64,000 bases of DNA from Gnetum montanum (taxonomy: Eukaryota; Streptophyta; Gnetopsida; Gnetales; Gnetaceae). Numbering within the stretch: the first letter of the stretch is position 1; each line of letters opens with the position of its first letter. The position numbers and the translations under genes are program-made. The DNA lies in NCBI GenBank assembly GCA_015680685.1, contig MNCI01034266.1, positions 320,979 through 384,978 on the forward strand, in the 5' to 3' direction. Positions 11,400 through 23,299 of the stretch are shown here, piece after piece. The notes under the pieces were generated by a model, which worked only from the letters and a program-made list of their open reading frames with translations, was not told the DNA's origin and made no database searches.

Positions 11400-12080
11400 T
11401 GTCCTGGGAACTCATGCTAGTTTGCAATTTTCTCAATCATGGTAGTCATGCTAAGGTCACGCTAGTAGCATGAGTACGGCGTGACTGACTCTAACGAACC
11501 TAGAACTAAGTGAGAATGATCTAATTTCCATGGCATAAGCCATCCTTGAAGGCCACTAATGTCTACTCCAAGTTTCAGCATTCAAAAATTCAAATATGAA
11601 GACAAATTGTGCACATTTCCTCATGCATGCTGAGGTCATGCTGGCAGTGTGAGTTCAGTGTGTGTAACTTTCAGGCCCAAAACTGAGTCAAAATGATTTG
11701 GTTTTCAAAGTGCAAGTCATCATCAAGACTCATTGTTAACAACTTCAGACTTCAGCCTCCATAATTCCAAGAAAATTGCATGTTTTTACAGGTTACGCTG
11801 TAGCTCACACTGGTAGCGTGAGTCCAGTGTGAGCTTCCAAAGATGGCTCAAAACAAGTTACTTTCATCCTCAATTTCTAATTTTCAAGTCACTCTTAGGG
11901 TTAACCACAATCAGACAACAGTTGCACTCAAGAATAAAGCTTCAAAAAATCAAAATTTGTAGTGAAATGCATCATTTTCAAGTCACTCACGCTAAGGTCA
12001 CACTGAGGTCACATTGTAGCATGAATGTAGCATGAATGTAGTGTGAGTGTAGTGTGTGCATGCTGAGGACACGTTGGGAT
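11400..12080 (+). repeat. About 180-bp tandem repeats inside the LTR, each with a palindromic core
   Basis: Cores rich in CACGCT/AGCATGAG/CAGTGTGAG occur near 11450, 11625, 11800 and 11985, so the period is roughly 165-195 bp. Between cores the sequence recurs as GTCAAAATGATTTGGTTTTC-like text. One core is an exact hairpin at 11803-11834; another has 7-bp arms GTCACGC (11456-11462) and GCGTGAC (11479-11485). Confidence 0.65.
11803..11834. repeat. Perfect 11-bp inverted repeat (hairpin) in LTR
   Basis: Arms GCTCACACTGG (11803-11813) and CCAGTGTGAGC (11824-11834) are exact reverse complements around a 10-base loop, at the core of one LTR repeat unit. Confidence 0.9.
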
Positions 12081-12485
12081 AAAATCAACTCATGCTAGAA
12101 GTTCTTATCAAGCATAGACACCTCAAACAGCCATGGAACCACTCGAATCGACACCCTGCAGTAGTCAAGCCAGAAATCTAGAAGTTTCAAGTAAGCCAGA
12201 GTCAATTTCTCTTGTTGTACATTATAATTTCATTGTAAATTTTCATTCGTGAGCTTGCCAAGCTCTTATGCTCCGAATTCTATGTGCTTCCATGAGCGTA
12301 AGCTAGCTTGGGTAAGTTGTCACATGTTGTAAGATACAATGTACCTAGTCAAAAACGTAGCTTTCCCACACACGTCCAACTCACATACAACTGTCCATTG
12401 GACATGTGTCGCTAGATCTTCTTTCCTCTCATCTCCCAGCTATTGATTCCATTCTTGAATTTTGCACCCTAGCTGGGCCTAGCCC

Positions 12486-12493
12486 TATAAATA
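12486..12493 (+). promoter_or_regulatory. TATA box of the family-1 long LTR
   Basis: TATAAATA in the context GCCCTATAAATACC. The same 14 bases recur at 32273-32286 inside the inserted solo LTR, which supports a conserved retroelement promoter rather than chance. Confidence 0.65.
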
Positions 12494-13062
12494 CCCTATC
12501 AGTTCACATAAATGGGATTGGAAATTTTGGAAGTTGACAGCTTAGGAAACTTAGACTAGTAATCCTTAGGCGCTTGGGCACACTTGACTCCTAGCATCTA
12601 AGCACTTTTGAAAACATCACATCACCCCGGGGCTTGGTGCTTGACCTGCCATCCACATGTGTAGCTATGCTTTGACCAGTGGAAATATTTTCTAAGTAAG
12701 ACAATATTTTTCATTTTTCCAGCCATTATATTTATTACTTTGTTTTACATTTGGTTTACATTCTATTTGCAATACCAGTTTTGCATACGTTTCTGTTTGC
12801 ATTTCATGTGCACTGTTTACATTTCAAACATCAGTTACGATAACCCCAGTGCAAGCCATAGTTTACGCTTGGGGAAGTCCTTGGTTTATTTTTGTGTAGA
12901 CCATCCAAGGCACTTTGCCTTCATTTTCTTTTCTAGCTTGCCCTCGGGTGAAGGCAGGGTCAGCTATGTCTGCTCGACAATCTTTCAATGTTTGTTTTTC
13001 CTTCCAGCCTTACACTGATGATTTAGGTCAGTAAAATCCTCATAAAATTAAGATCATATCAA

Positions 13063-14440
13063 ACATGGCAGCACCAAATAACCTTAAGAATTTTTGGGGG
13101 TTGCAAGGTAGATTGTAATTTATCTATAGATTCATCTCTAGGCTTATGGATAAGTTATACTATATGTAACCCTTTCTTAGGAATTGAGTTCACTATGAGT
13201 GGATAGCTCGATGGTAAGAAGCCTTTTAAGAAATTAAGCAAGAGTTAGCACAACTACCCATAGTCTATCCACCACAAAGGGATAAAGCTTTTTATGTATC
13301 CCTTGATATCTTTGACAGGTTCATTGCCTCTCTTCTCTATCAAAAATGTGATGATGCAGTAGAGTTACCTATATACTACCTAAGCCATGCATTTAGTGCC
13401 TATGAGACTTGATACATGGAAGTGAAGAAGTATTATCTAGAAATAGTCTTCTTATTAAAGAAGTAAAGACACTACCTCTTTAGGAGCCAACTCAATGTCA
13501 TTTACAAGGACAACATGCTTAGAGCCATTATGACTAATATCTATGAAAGTAGTTATATAGCCCATTGGAAAGCCATAACAATGGATTCTGACTTGCATTC
13601 CATCTTCCAAACTTAAAAAAAAAGGTCATGCTATAGCTTCACAACTCACCATTTCCCTAGTGAAAGATCATGTAGCCATTGACCCCAAGTTCTTATATGA
13701 GCATGTTAACATTGTTAGTCACATAACCAAAGGATCTTAAACAATTATGTACTTTGATGAAGCTTCAATTGCTGATGGGACCAGTTTGACTGCCATCATA
13801 ACATTACCTTCTAGTGAAATCCAACCCTTTACCTACTATTTTAAATTCCCATGTACCAAGAACATGGTAGAGTATGGTAGCTTGTAACATAGGAATCAAA
13901 CAACTAATGATTAAAGGTGATTCACAACTTGTGGTTAACCAAGTAACATATGTTTATGCATGCAAAGCCAAACATTTGCAACCTTACTATAACATATAAA
14001 AGAAACTAATGTAATAATTTACAGATGTGGGTATCCAACATATATTCCAAACTAAACAAACATTTTGTGATGCCATTGCAACTCTAGCACTTAATGTGAT
14101 GCCTAATGTGTTTAGCAATTTGCCTTCATTAATAGTGAATTGTGCTATTCCAATCATGTAGAGCACTAAGGACAACTTTATAACCTTTGTCAATACCACT
14201 CAAGTTTTACCTTTGCATGATGAGTCTCCATAGGGCTTGACTACTTCTCAAAAGGACATTGTACATAAAATATTAGAGCAATATGTCATTATAGGCTATA
14301 ACACATTATGTTGATGGTCCTATGATGGAATATTATTAGTGTGCTTAGGAAAAATTGAAGCCCACATAGTCCTTGAGTAAGTTCATGAGGGTGTCTATGA
14401 GGGACATATAGGACCTAGATCCATGGCTACTAAAACTAGT
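13063..14440 (+). pseudogene. pol: Tat-like pol fragment (RT end, both RNases H, integrase start)
   Basis: The sequence is collinear with 7015-8440. It opens inside RT (NLKNFWGLQGRL), passes the first RNase H (YYLSHAF-like), the archaeal-type RNase H (FDEASIADG, where the DGA motif is altered, then KGDSQLVVNQV) and ends in the integrase zinc-binding region (EGVYEGHIGPRSMATK). Numerous stops and at least one small deletion are present, and the central VEYEG block is partly lost. It starts only about 20 bp after the end of the preceding LTR and breaks at about 14440. It is more decayed than the 5946-9422 copy. Confidence 0.82.
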
Positions 14441-15364
14441 TGTTATTGGTGATTTGGATTTTCATAGCATTTTCATAGTAGTTGCTGGATTCTTTGGAAA
14501 CAAGTGTAGTGTACCTTAAAACCTGCAATTTCTACCTATTAGAATTTACACTTGATACCTAAATACCAGCATAGATCCATCTTAAAACCCAAATACATTT
14601 GCTATGAAATTTTGTCTGAAAGCTAGCATAGACACTTCTAGGACTCCAATGTAGTCCTTGACAAAATTCAACATGTTCACATTTTAACTTTTTTTTTCAC
14701 AAAACTAATGTGCCACTTTAAAGGGGAAAATATTTCTAGCTTGGTTTTACCAAGAAAAACCATATCCCACCACCTATCCCAATGTAGTTGGATGGACAAA
14801 TATAGTGCCAGCATATTTGGTGTCACCAGTCCAAATATTGTCACAACATTTTCCAAAGGTGTAGTATAGAACCTTCTACTACATAGTACCTGTAGTGATA
14901 GTATCAACTACCTTTCTTTTTATAACCAACTCACTATTGGGCAATCCCACTTGTTAAAAGTTTTACTAAAAATAGTAAAAAATATGTCAAATCAACATCC
15001 TTGGTAATGCCTTTTAGTAAGTCCATAGTTTTTCCTGTCAACATGACAAACATGGCATTTGGTCAGAGTGGGGTAAGGTTCTATGATCCAAAAGACCCTA
15101 TTGTGGCTAAACATAGATAGTCACTTAGGCTAAGAGGGCAAAGCCCAAATTTTATAGTCAATGATGAAAATTAATATAATTTCATCTGTGCAAAAATCTA
15201 GGCTAGCCTACTCATCTTGTAGGTAGAGGTGGAGTCCAAATGTGAATATGAACTTATACACTACAATAGGAAGGAATACATTCCTTCCTCATATGACTAT
15301 ATATCACTACTTGGTCCCATACACTTATTTATGTCATATAATCAAGATGAAAGAGCAAGATGGG
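14441..15364. other. Non-coding stretch before gag, probably LTR or leader remnant
   Basis: No gene is visible. Words such as CCAGCATAGATCC and GCTAGCATAGACACTTCTAG resemble the repeat vocabulary of family-1 LTRs. The position just upstream of a gag start fits a decayed LTR plus leader. I could not find a primer-binding site. Confidence 0.35.
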
Positions 15365-18300
15365 ATGTCAAGCTTTGAGGATCAGCATGAGGAACAAGAT
15401 GAGTTCAAGGTATAGCTTGAAGTAGAAAATTTCTTAGAGAGCATTTTAACAATTGGCTCTGCAAGACATTTTACCCACCTTAGTCTCTCCTACCTTCTCC
15501 ATGGGGCAAGCTCCTCAACCTTTTTCACCTATTTATCCAACCATGTTTGGGCCAACACCCATTACAGTGGGGTACTAGGCATAATTGGTGTCACAAACCA
15601 CATCCATTTTCTTGTCCATGCCATTTGCCACACAACCACAATTAACTTAGTTGTCATTGGTGGTTATCACAAGAATTTCAAGTAACCTAAGGGTCACAAA
15701 TATCCTTTGTATCCTTTGTTCCCCAAGTACTTGCTCCAACCTCCTTCTCATTACTTAGTCCCCTTACAACCATGATGGCCCAACCTCTCCCTTCTACACC
15801 ACAACCTATTGTGAGGCCACAAGCCTACCAATTCATACTATAGTCATTTGTATAGATGCTACAACCTATTGGGATGCTCCAAGACTTGGATCAAGCATTC
15901 TAAATGATCCATGATCTTATAGAAGAGTTACAAAAACTTAAGACCTCCATAACCTGGATGGTGAAGATCATGGATTCTTATTAGGATGACCTAATCAGTC
16001 CTACCATCCCATATATAACTCTTCCATTGGGCATTCCTATACCTTAATTCACCAAATAAAATGGTGAAGGTGACCCTAATGCACATCTTAACATGTTCCA
16101 TTTTGAGTGTTTATTGTTGCAAGCCTAGCCACATATTATAATGTAGATTTCTTCCATGTCCCTTACTAGGAAAGCTCTAGGCTGGTACTATGCACTACAA
16201 AGAGGATCCATATCATTACTTGAATACTTAACTTCATAGTTTGTTAACTATTTCAAGTACAACTTGAAACCTAACATGACTCTTGACCAACTAATGAAGG
16301 TCAAGCAAGGACACCTTAAGCCCATGCAAAAGTGTATATAATAATGGAATGCTCTTCTAAACAAGATTATAGAATCCATAACTAACACTCACCTTCTTGC
16401 CATATTCAAGATTTCAGTTAATGACTGTATTAAGTCTAAACATTACTATTTGAACCTACAGTCACTCAGCCAAGCATTTTCTCAAACTAGGAACCTAGAG
16501 GATGCCTCTAAGGCCAATTATGACCTAGCCTATGTGGCCTATAAAAATCAACAGGCAAGGAGGGATAACACTAAAACCAAACAAGAGCATATAACTATGG
16601 CTATATTAATAAAAGAATCAAAGCAAGAAAAGAGATGGTGGTCATCACCTCACAACACATCTTCAGACTTATCACAACCATCCACTTCCTACATCCCAAA
16701 TCAACCAAGACTAAACTTTGGATGGAAGGATAGGTCTAAGTATACAAGGTTGCCTCTAAAGCCCTCTAAGATCTTAGAATATTTTCCTTAAAGATAACCA
16801 TATACAACATAAGAAATTATTTGAGGACTCTCATAAGAGGCTTGATCATCTTTGCAACATAGCTAGAGATCCAACAATGGCTACCAAAGATGATCTAAAG
16901 CTACCAAAGTACTTTAAACTAGATAGGTTTTGCCATTATCATCAAATGGCTAGTCATGACACCAATTTTTTCCTAGCATTAAAGGATGACCTTATAAATA
17001 TGATAGGCATTGGAGAGTTGCTATTAAATGAGCCCAACTCTCTAAGCACCAACAATGACTCTTATAGTGTAGCCTTATTCATAAAAACCAAATGGTCTAA
17101 TCCTCCTAGAAAACCATTTGTCATTATAGGACTACTATAGCCCCAAAAAAAAAACTAGAAAGGACTTTGTCATATGGGTACCACCTCCTCAAGTCCTTAA
17201 GAAGCCTTTCATCATATGTGTCCCACATTCAATGTGAAAATCAAGATCACAAGTTGCTAATCTTCTAAAGCCTAAGGAACCATTTGTTATTTGGGTTCCT
17301 CCATCTTCAACAAGGAAAACCATGACAATACGTGACTAAATCCCACCTATAGTGGCCCAAAACTTAGCGGTTAGCACAAAAAGATCACCACAATAGTGGA
17401 AAAAAAAACATGTCACCAAACCAACAACAAAGCCCACTAAAGGTGGCCAACAATAAAAGGCTTCAAAATCAACTAACCCACTAAGGTCTACACTAGGATC
17501 GACTACATTCATAGATAAGGAGCCTAAGGAACATACATTAAAACCTAGGTCATAAACTCTAGGAAGAATGGAGAAGGTTAGAACCACTAAGGCTGAAACA
17601 TCACATGCTAAGGAAAAAGGTTTCCTCAAAATAATGAATCAAACTAAATGATCATTGAAATAAAAGAACACATTGCCAAACTTCTATGGCCTAGTCGTAC
17701 TTCTTCAACTCACAAAGATGCACTAGCTCAAGTGTTAACCTCTTTTCCTTTAGGTAGAAACATGTTCATCAACAAAGAATCAATTCACTATATCATTGAA
17801 CAAGCTTCACTTAGGGAAAATAGACATCAACCTAGGATTAGCTTTCATGATAGTGAAGTGAAGATTAACTCTTAAAATGGAGAGGTGCTATCCAGTTCTT
17901 TCCTCATTGCTATACGTGTTAGTAAATATAAGGTCCATCATGCTCATGTGGATGATGGAGAAACAACTAATGTGATAGAATTTTCCATTGTTAACAAGCT
18001 AGGCTTAACTGAGAATATCCAAGCAACCACTATCTTAGTGCTTAAATCATTCAATGAGTCATGAATAGTGATGTGAGGTTCTATCTCCTTGGATTTTGTA
18101 GTTGGTGAGCAATATCCTACATCCATCAACTTCCTAGTGGTTGAAGAAACACTTGGATTTAAGATGATCTCAGAAAGGCCATGGTTAGCTAAACATCATA
18201 CTATCTCATCCCATATACATTAAGAGATTCACTTGCCCTAAAATGGAGGAGAAATTGTCATTTTTTGAGACAATGTGTCACTATCTTTAGTTAACTATGT

Positions 18301-18560
18301 TAACATCGACCAAGGTTCAGAGGTGAAGTTTTAAGAGAAATCTCCTAATACTTAGACTAGGGCCACCTACAACAAAGACAACACCAATGATATCAACATC
18401 AACTCTATGACATGGGTGGATCAACAAAAATGCATGCAGCTTGCCATGTTGAATAAGAAAGATAGTGAACACAAGATCATGTTAAAGAGGCTCATCAATC
18501 CATCAAAGACTAAGCAACAAGTTCATAATAAATGTCTTATCCCTTCTTTTGTTAATGGTT
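15365..18560 (+). pseudogene. gag: Tat-like gag and protease block
   Basis: A likely start ATG is at 15365. The retrotransposon Gag domain (about 16020-16560) is recognisable from GDPNAHLNMF, then RKALGWYYALQRGSISLLEY and a QGHLKPMQ block. A charged linker follows. Near 16910-17000 is a CHYHQMASHDTNFF segment, the Cys/His-type motif of this gag group. The protease lies at about 17880-18220: HAHVDDGETTNVI carries an altered D-x-G active site (DDG), and the downstream RPWL block is typical of Ty3/gypsy proteases. Stops and frame changes are frequent. The block is followed at once by the family-1 minisatellite rather than by RT, so gag-protease and pol are separate units here or pol has been displaced. 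Confidence 0.8.
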
Positions 18561-18629
18561 GATTGTTTACCTGTGTGATGTTATATCATATTTTAATATT
18601 AGCTTTAACCTTATATGTTCTTTTGAGAA

Positions 18630-18950
18630 CATCCCATAACTACTAGGCAAGTACGAACCATGATGCACTAAGGCCTAAAACTGGTGATATTATGGCCCAT
18701 CAAGGCCTAAAAATGGCAATTTCATGACCCTCTAAGGCCTAAAACTAGAAACCTTATGTCTCGCTAAGGCCTAAACCTAGTGATATCACGGCCCACCAAG
18801 GCATAAAACTAACAAGTTCATGGTTTTCCAAGGCCTAAAACTAGTAACGTCATGGCCTATCATGGCCTAAAATTGGCAAAACACATGGTCCACTATGGCC
18901 TAAAACTAGTGGTTCATCATGGCCTAAAACTAGCAAATACTTTATCACTA
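18630..18950 (+). repeat. Minisatellite of ~30-45-bp units ending GGCCTAAAACTAG
   Basis: About nine units with the conserved tail AAGGCCTAAAACTAG and a variable head follow the gag-protease block. The cassette is that of 31190-31300 and 35278-35412, with more variable spacing. Confidence 0.85.
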
Positions 18951-19155
18951 TTTACAACCTAGTTCACATCCTTAGTAGTCAACATATAGCTGATTTTATC
19001 TTTTTATAACTAATCACAATTGTATAAGTTAACCAACATAGCTTATGACATGAACAAGAACATAAAACACGTGCCATGAATAAAAACATTAAGAATTGAA
19101 ACATATAAACTAAATTAAAATTTAAAAATAATAATAGTCCAATATCTCTAACATG

Positions 19156-19375
19156 ATAACCAAGGTCATGGAAGTTTAAATAATAAATTGTCTCTCAAAC
19201 ATCACTAACACTAGCCACAACAAAATGATAACATCAACAACATCAACTACAAATGGAATAACCAAGGTCATGGAAGTTTAAACAATGAACTATCTCTCAA
19301 ACATCACTAACACTAGCCACAAAAATAATCATAACATCAACAACATCAACTAAAAATGTTATAACCAATGTCAAT
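19156..19375. repeat. Tandem duplication, ~102-bp unit, 2.1 copies
   Basis: Units begin ATAACCAAGGTCATGGAAG at 19156 and 19258, and a third partial copy begins at 19361. The first two are nearly identical, so this duplication is younger than the surrounding sequence. Confidence 0.88.
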
Positions 19376-20760
19376 GACCATATGATGGTACTAAGAGGCT
19401 GCTAAAGGGGGTTGAGGAACACTTCTTTCTTCACCACTAGAGCCATCAACATTACCTAGTGCCTATATCACAATGAAAAAAGTTTAATTAGTAATCAACA
19501 ATAGTCACAAATTCCAAATTAAATTTTGCAAAATTTTACTAGGCACCCTAGTTAATGGTCAAATTAGCCATAGTAAAAACTCTAGAAGGGATAGTCAAAG
19601 TTTTCTAAAAATTCAAATGATTATTGAAAACTAAGAAAAACATGTAGAAAACCTTGTTAATATTGGAATATAACTATAAAAATGCAAAAACAACACCAAC
19701 ATTGCCTATATATACGAGGTTTGCAATTTTCACAACCAAAACTATGACTACACATGGTTGTCTACACTAGGATGAAAATGACAAATTAGGACTAAAATTT
19801 ATTTTTCTAAGTCTAGGGATATGTGGTAAGAAATTCAATGGAATTTAATGTATAAGCTATATTTCCAATCTTGTAAAAAATTTAAAATACTATCCAAAAC
19901 CATAACCAAATTCAACCAGAAATTGCACAACGACACAAAACTAAAGGAAATAACTATGGTAGGCCATTGATTAAAAATATCAAGAAAATTTTAATTTTGG
20001 TAAAAATAATTCCAAAACCTTCCTAACACCTTTGATTATCCCCAAGAATCTAGGACATTGGCAGGAAAAAAATTTCAAAGTGCCAATGTTGTCCATCTTC
20101 ACAAGGGTAAAACCATGATAACTAAAAAACCACACTTTACACTAGTCTACTAAAAAATTCATCAAAAATTAACCATGTAACCAAATTCAATGATTCCATA
20201 GCTATTCAAATCATTAAACCATAAAATAAAGATCCAAAAGTAGAAATAACAAAATTTTCTAGCTATTTGTTTAGAAAAAATGAAAAAGTAACATGAACAA
20301 AATTGTAACAACAAAACTCCACCTTCCTTGTGTTTACAAAAAAATCCACCAAAAATTAACCACATATCAAAATTCAGTGATTTCGTAGCCATTGGAATTG
20401 ATAAATAAAATACTAAAAACCTAAGACATGAAAACCAAAAAATGCTTAACCATTCTAGCACAGAAAAATACCAAATTACCATGAAAAAGGGCCAAAAACT
20501 AAAAGCTCGCTATGTACTGGCTTATGAAAAAACTGGTAAAAAATAAACTCTAAGTCAAAATTCAGTGGCTCAAAAACTAGTTTGACCACTAAAAATAGTA
20601 CTATAGACCCATGACCATAAAAATAAAATTTTGAAACCATTTGAACAAAGAAAATACAAAAGTGGTGCTACCTTTTTGCCCAAAACATAGAAAAAACAAG
20701 TAGCAAAAATTGAAACAGATTTTTAATTTAACATACACCAATCCCATAGCCAAAGAAAAA
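19376..20760. repeat. Degenerate ~187-bp repeats, A-rich
   Basis: A block reading AAATTCAATGATTCCATAGC, AAATTCAGTGATTTCGTAGC and AAATTCAGTGGCTC recurs near 20178, 20364 and 20551. Flanking text such as CCACCAAAAATTAACCA repeats in step. No gene is visible; the period matches the arrays at 23300-27000. Confidence 0.5.
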
Positions 20761-22189
20761 TAAAAAATCCATAAAATTAACCTAGATATAACATATAAAT
20801 TTTATGAAATTAAAATATACACAATGAACAAAACCACACAACCGAAAACTCCTAGGATTCAAAGGAAATTTTGCATAAAATGGTTAGGATTTGTGTACTT
20901 GGAAGTCATGGTAGTAGAGTCTTTAGTAATCGCTAGTCATGAAAGGTGAGAGAGATGTTATGTAGCATAATCAACATCCTCCAATTATAGATTCCTACTA
21001 GTTTAGGCCTTCCTCTTCAACATGCTAATGAACAATGTAAAAATAGCCAAAATCCTTGAGCCTCTGGAAACCCTTTCATAGTTATGCTAGTCCCTTTGTG
21101 TAAAAAACTTGGGACTATGTTGAGGATGAAGCCAATAGAGGCTAGAATAGGATCAGGGCTCTAGTTCTATGTGCTATAAGATTGGAGTGATATGGCAAGA
21201 ATGATTTGTGCAAAACCAAAACAAGAAAATCACCCACAAACTTATGCGCCTACCTTCAAAACCCTAGTTTCCCCAAAATGTTCATCCAAGTCACACTAAA
21301 CTTCATGATGATAATTGAAAAGTGGGACTATAATGGATGAGTGGAAAAATAGTTCATGTAAAAACTCAAATTTGCTATGATGCCCTCCAAGTGGCTATCT
21401 AACAAGCTAGTGGAAATCTTAAAAAGTTGGATTTTCAACTTCTCATAGTGACTACACTAGGGTTTAAACATCAAGAAGCCTTGAAATGGATTCTAAAACA
21501 CCAAATACTATTAAAAATAACCTCAAAACTAACCATACATTCCATAAAATATTATGCCCAAAATGGGAAATCAATTGTTCGCATTGATGGAAACCAAACA
21601 ATAAGGAAGGTTAAAACTCATACCAAAACTTACTATTTATAGTAACTACATTAGCTAGTAGCCTAACTATGCTAGCCAGAATAGTTTCAAGTGATATAAG
21701 TTCTTTTTCCAATAACCAAACTTCCCATTAACTCTAAAAGTACAACACCATGCATGAAATCCTAACGAGAACCTCCGACAACTCGAAAATTCCATAGAAG
21801 TGGTTAAAAAGTATAAAAAAACATATACCTTATTTGGACTACACTAGAGAAGACCTTAACTACACCAACTAGCATAGTTGTGTAAGGAATGAACACCAAA
21901 AAGTAAAAATTACCTAGAAAAACACACCTTAAATTCCAAAATCTCCTGTAAGCCTGAAACCTAAGAAAACAAACCAAAAATGGAGAATTTCCTACTTCCA
22001 ACTTTAGACTACACTAGGGATGGTTTGTACTACATTGGCCAACATAGCCCTAGAATAGTTGGAAGAGGTTGAACCATTTCATACCTAAAATAATCTTCAA
22101 ACTAACATATGTTGATTTTAACAACACCCTAGAACCTCATGTGGCCTTAAAATAGATAAGATTAAGCATCATAAAGACCTTGAGAAAAC
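20761..22189. repeat. Repeat-derived non-coding DNA with CTACACTAG / CTAGCATAG words
   Basis: Cores reading CTACATTAGCTAGTAGCC, CTACACTAGAGAAGACC and CTACACTAGGGATGG occur near 21637, 21839 and 22007, about 170-200 bp apart, with an earlier one near 21452. They look like the same class of repeat as 24600-27000. The first 600 bases show no distinct structure. No gene is supported. Confidence 0.45.
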
Positions 22190-23266
22190 CTACAGATGTA
22201 ATGCTTGCCTAAATTTTCTTAGGAACCTTCCCTCTCAACCACTCCTATGCTAGTCCCACATCACTAAACTTTAGGTTGAGAGCCTCTGCAAAACATTTGG
22301 TAAGGGGTATAGCTATATCAACAGAAGTAGAAGGCCCTGTAAGGAAAAGACAAATGCTTAGCATCAGTATAGTTATGTTTAGATCAAAGAAAACTTAATA
22401 TTGAAATAGCCATAAAACCTTAGTTATAAGATAGAAAACCATTGCTTTTCTCACCTTTCTTCTTCTTACATGGTGAATCTTGTGCAAGCTATCAACTATG
22501 ATACCCATATCTCTTATAGCCTTGGGAGTCATCCACTAGCTATGTGCTATTTTGGCATCCACACACCTCTTGTAAATAGGGTTAAATCTAATGGGGTATT
22601 CATCAAATTTTCCTCTTAGCTATTCAAAAATAACATGTCTAATTTTGGGGCCTTTGGTGAATTCATTCAATGTAGTATGGGCCATCAACAAGGTTTGATC
22701 ACTCTGGATCAAACCTTTTTCATTAATCTTGTACCTGCAACATGTGTGTAAAATTGACAAGCTAGGAAAGAAGACTAAATTAGATAAGGCCAAAACACTA
22801 AAACCTATGATACCCATGCTTACCTTTGTAATTGGTATACAATGATTAAAGGGTTCTAGAATAAAGAGTGGGCTCTCTATGCCACCATTAGAGTATTGTT
22901 CATGTTGTATCATGAATACTCTGGCATCATCCAAATATCCTAAAGGTACTGTGGACTAATGTTAACTACTAGCTCTCCTACTTCTTGGGTCTTTCGACCA
23001 TCAATTATAAATTGAACAAGCAAACACACAAACCCAAGCAGGAAGGTCTCCACTAGGACCCTGGCCACTCCTCAGATAAGAAAAACCACATGATCACACT
23101 AACATTCTAGATAAGGTAGGTACGTAAATCCCCTTTCCTCGAGCAAAATCATATGAACCCCTTCTCTAGTTCCCAGTTAATAGGAGGGGCATGGGCCATA
23201 GGTTGGATGATATAGCATAGAATGCCAAAAAACTCTACCATGATGAGGATTAGCTTCAGCAAGACC
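22190..23266 (-). pseudogene. G2: second copy of the spliced gene relic (exons 1-3, partial)
   Basis: On the minus strand, exon 1 begins at an acceptor CATATAG (exon from 23266), equivalent to the G1 acceptor at 4045-4046. It encodes LILIMVEFFGIL, matching SSLLIVELVGVL of G1. It ends at 22824; the intron is 22823-22735 (89 bp, GTAAGC...TTGCAG), the same size and phase as the G1 intron 3594-3506. Across the splice the protein reads HSLF(stop)NPLIIVYQLQR then YKINEKG, against HTLFHNPPGIVYRVDR then PFFDENG in G1. Exon 2 continues TLNEFTKGPKIRHVI. Exon 3 starts at 22336 after TTTTCCTTACAG and encodes AIPLTK...LKFSDVG...EWL, matching AIPSEE...MKFGEVE...KWL. It breaks off near 22190. Stops and frame changes show it is dead; function is unknown. 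Confidence 0.7.
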
Positions 23267-23299
23267 CTATATGGGGAAAACATGAACATCATTAGAACC

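Larger units (their letters stand above)
11208..13040 (+). mobile_element. Long terminal repeat (family 1, long form)
   Basis: The start (about 11205-11340) aligns with the LTR starts at 33506 and, reversed, 59391, through the shared stretch ending AACATCAACAAAGAGGGGCC. Inside are four ~180 bp repeats with palindromic cores, a TATA box at 12486, and a leader-like 3' part ending near 13040 shortly before an unrelated pol fragment begins at 13063. It is longer than the ~1.35 kb LTRs elsewhere. Both ends are approximate and I could not confirm a target-site duplication. Confidence 0.65.

Noticed and set aside
20162-20482. 106-codon minus-strand frame rich in Phe, Trp and Leu, membrane-protein-like
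   Set aside because: It follows the ~187-bp A-rich repeat; the composition is what reverse-strand A-rich DNA encodes.
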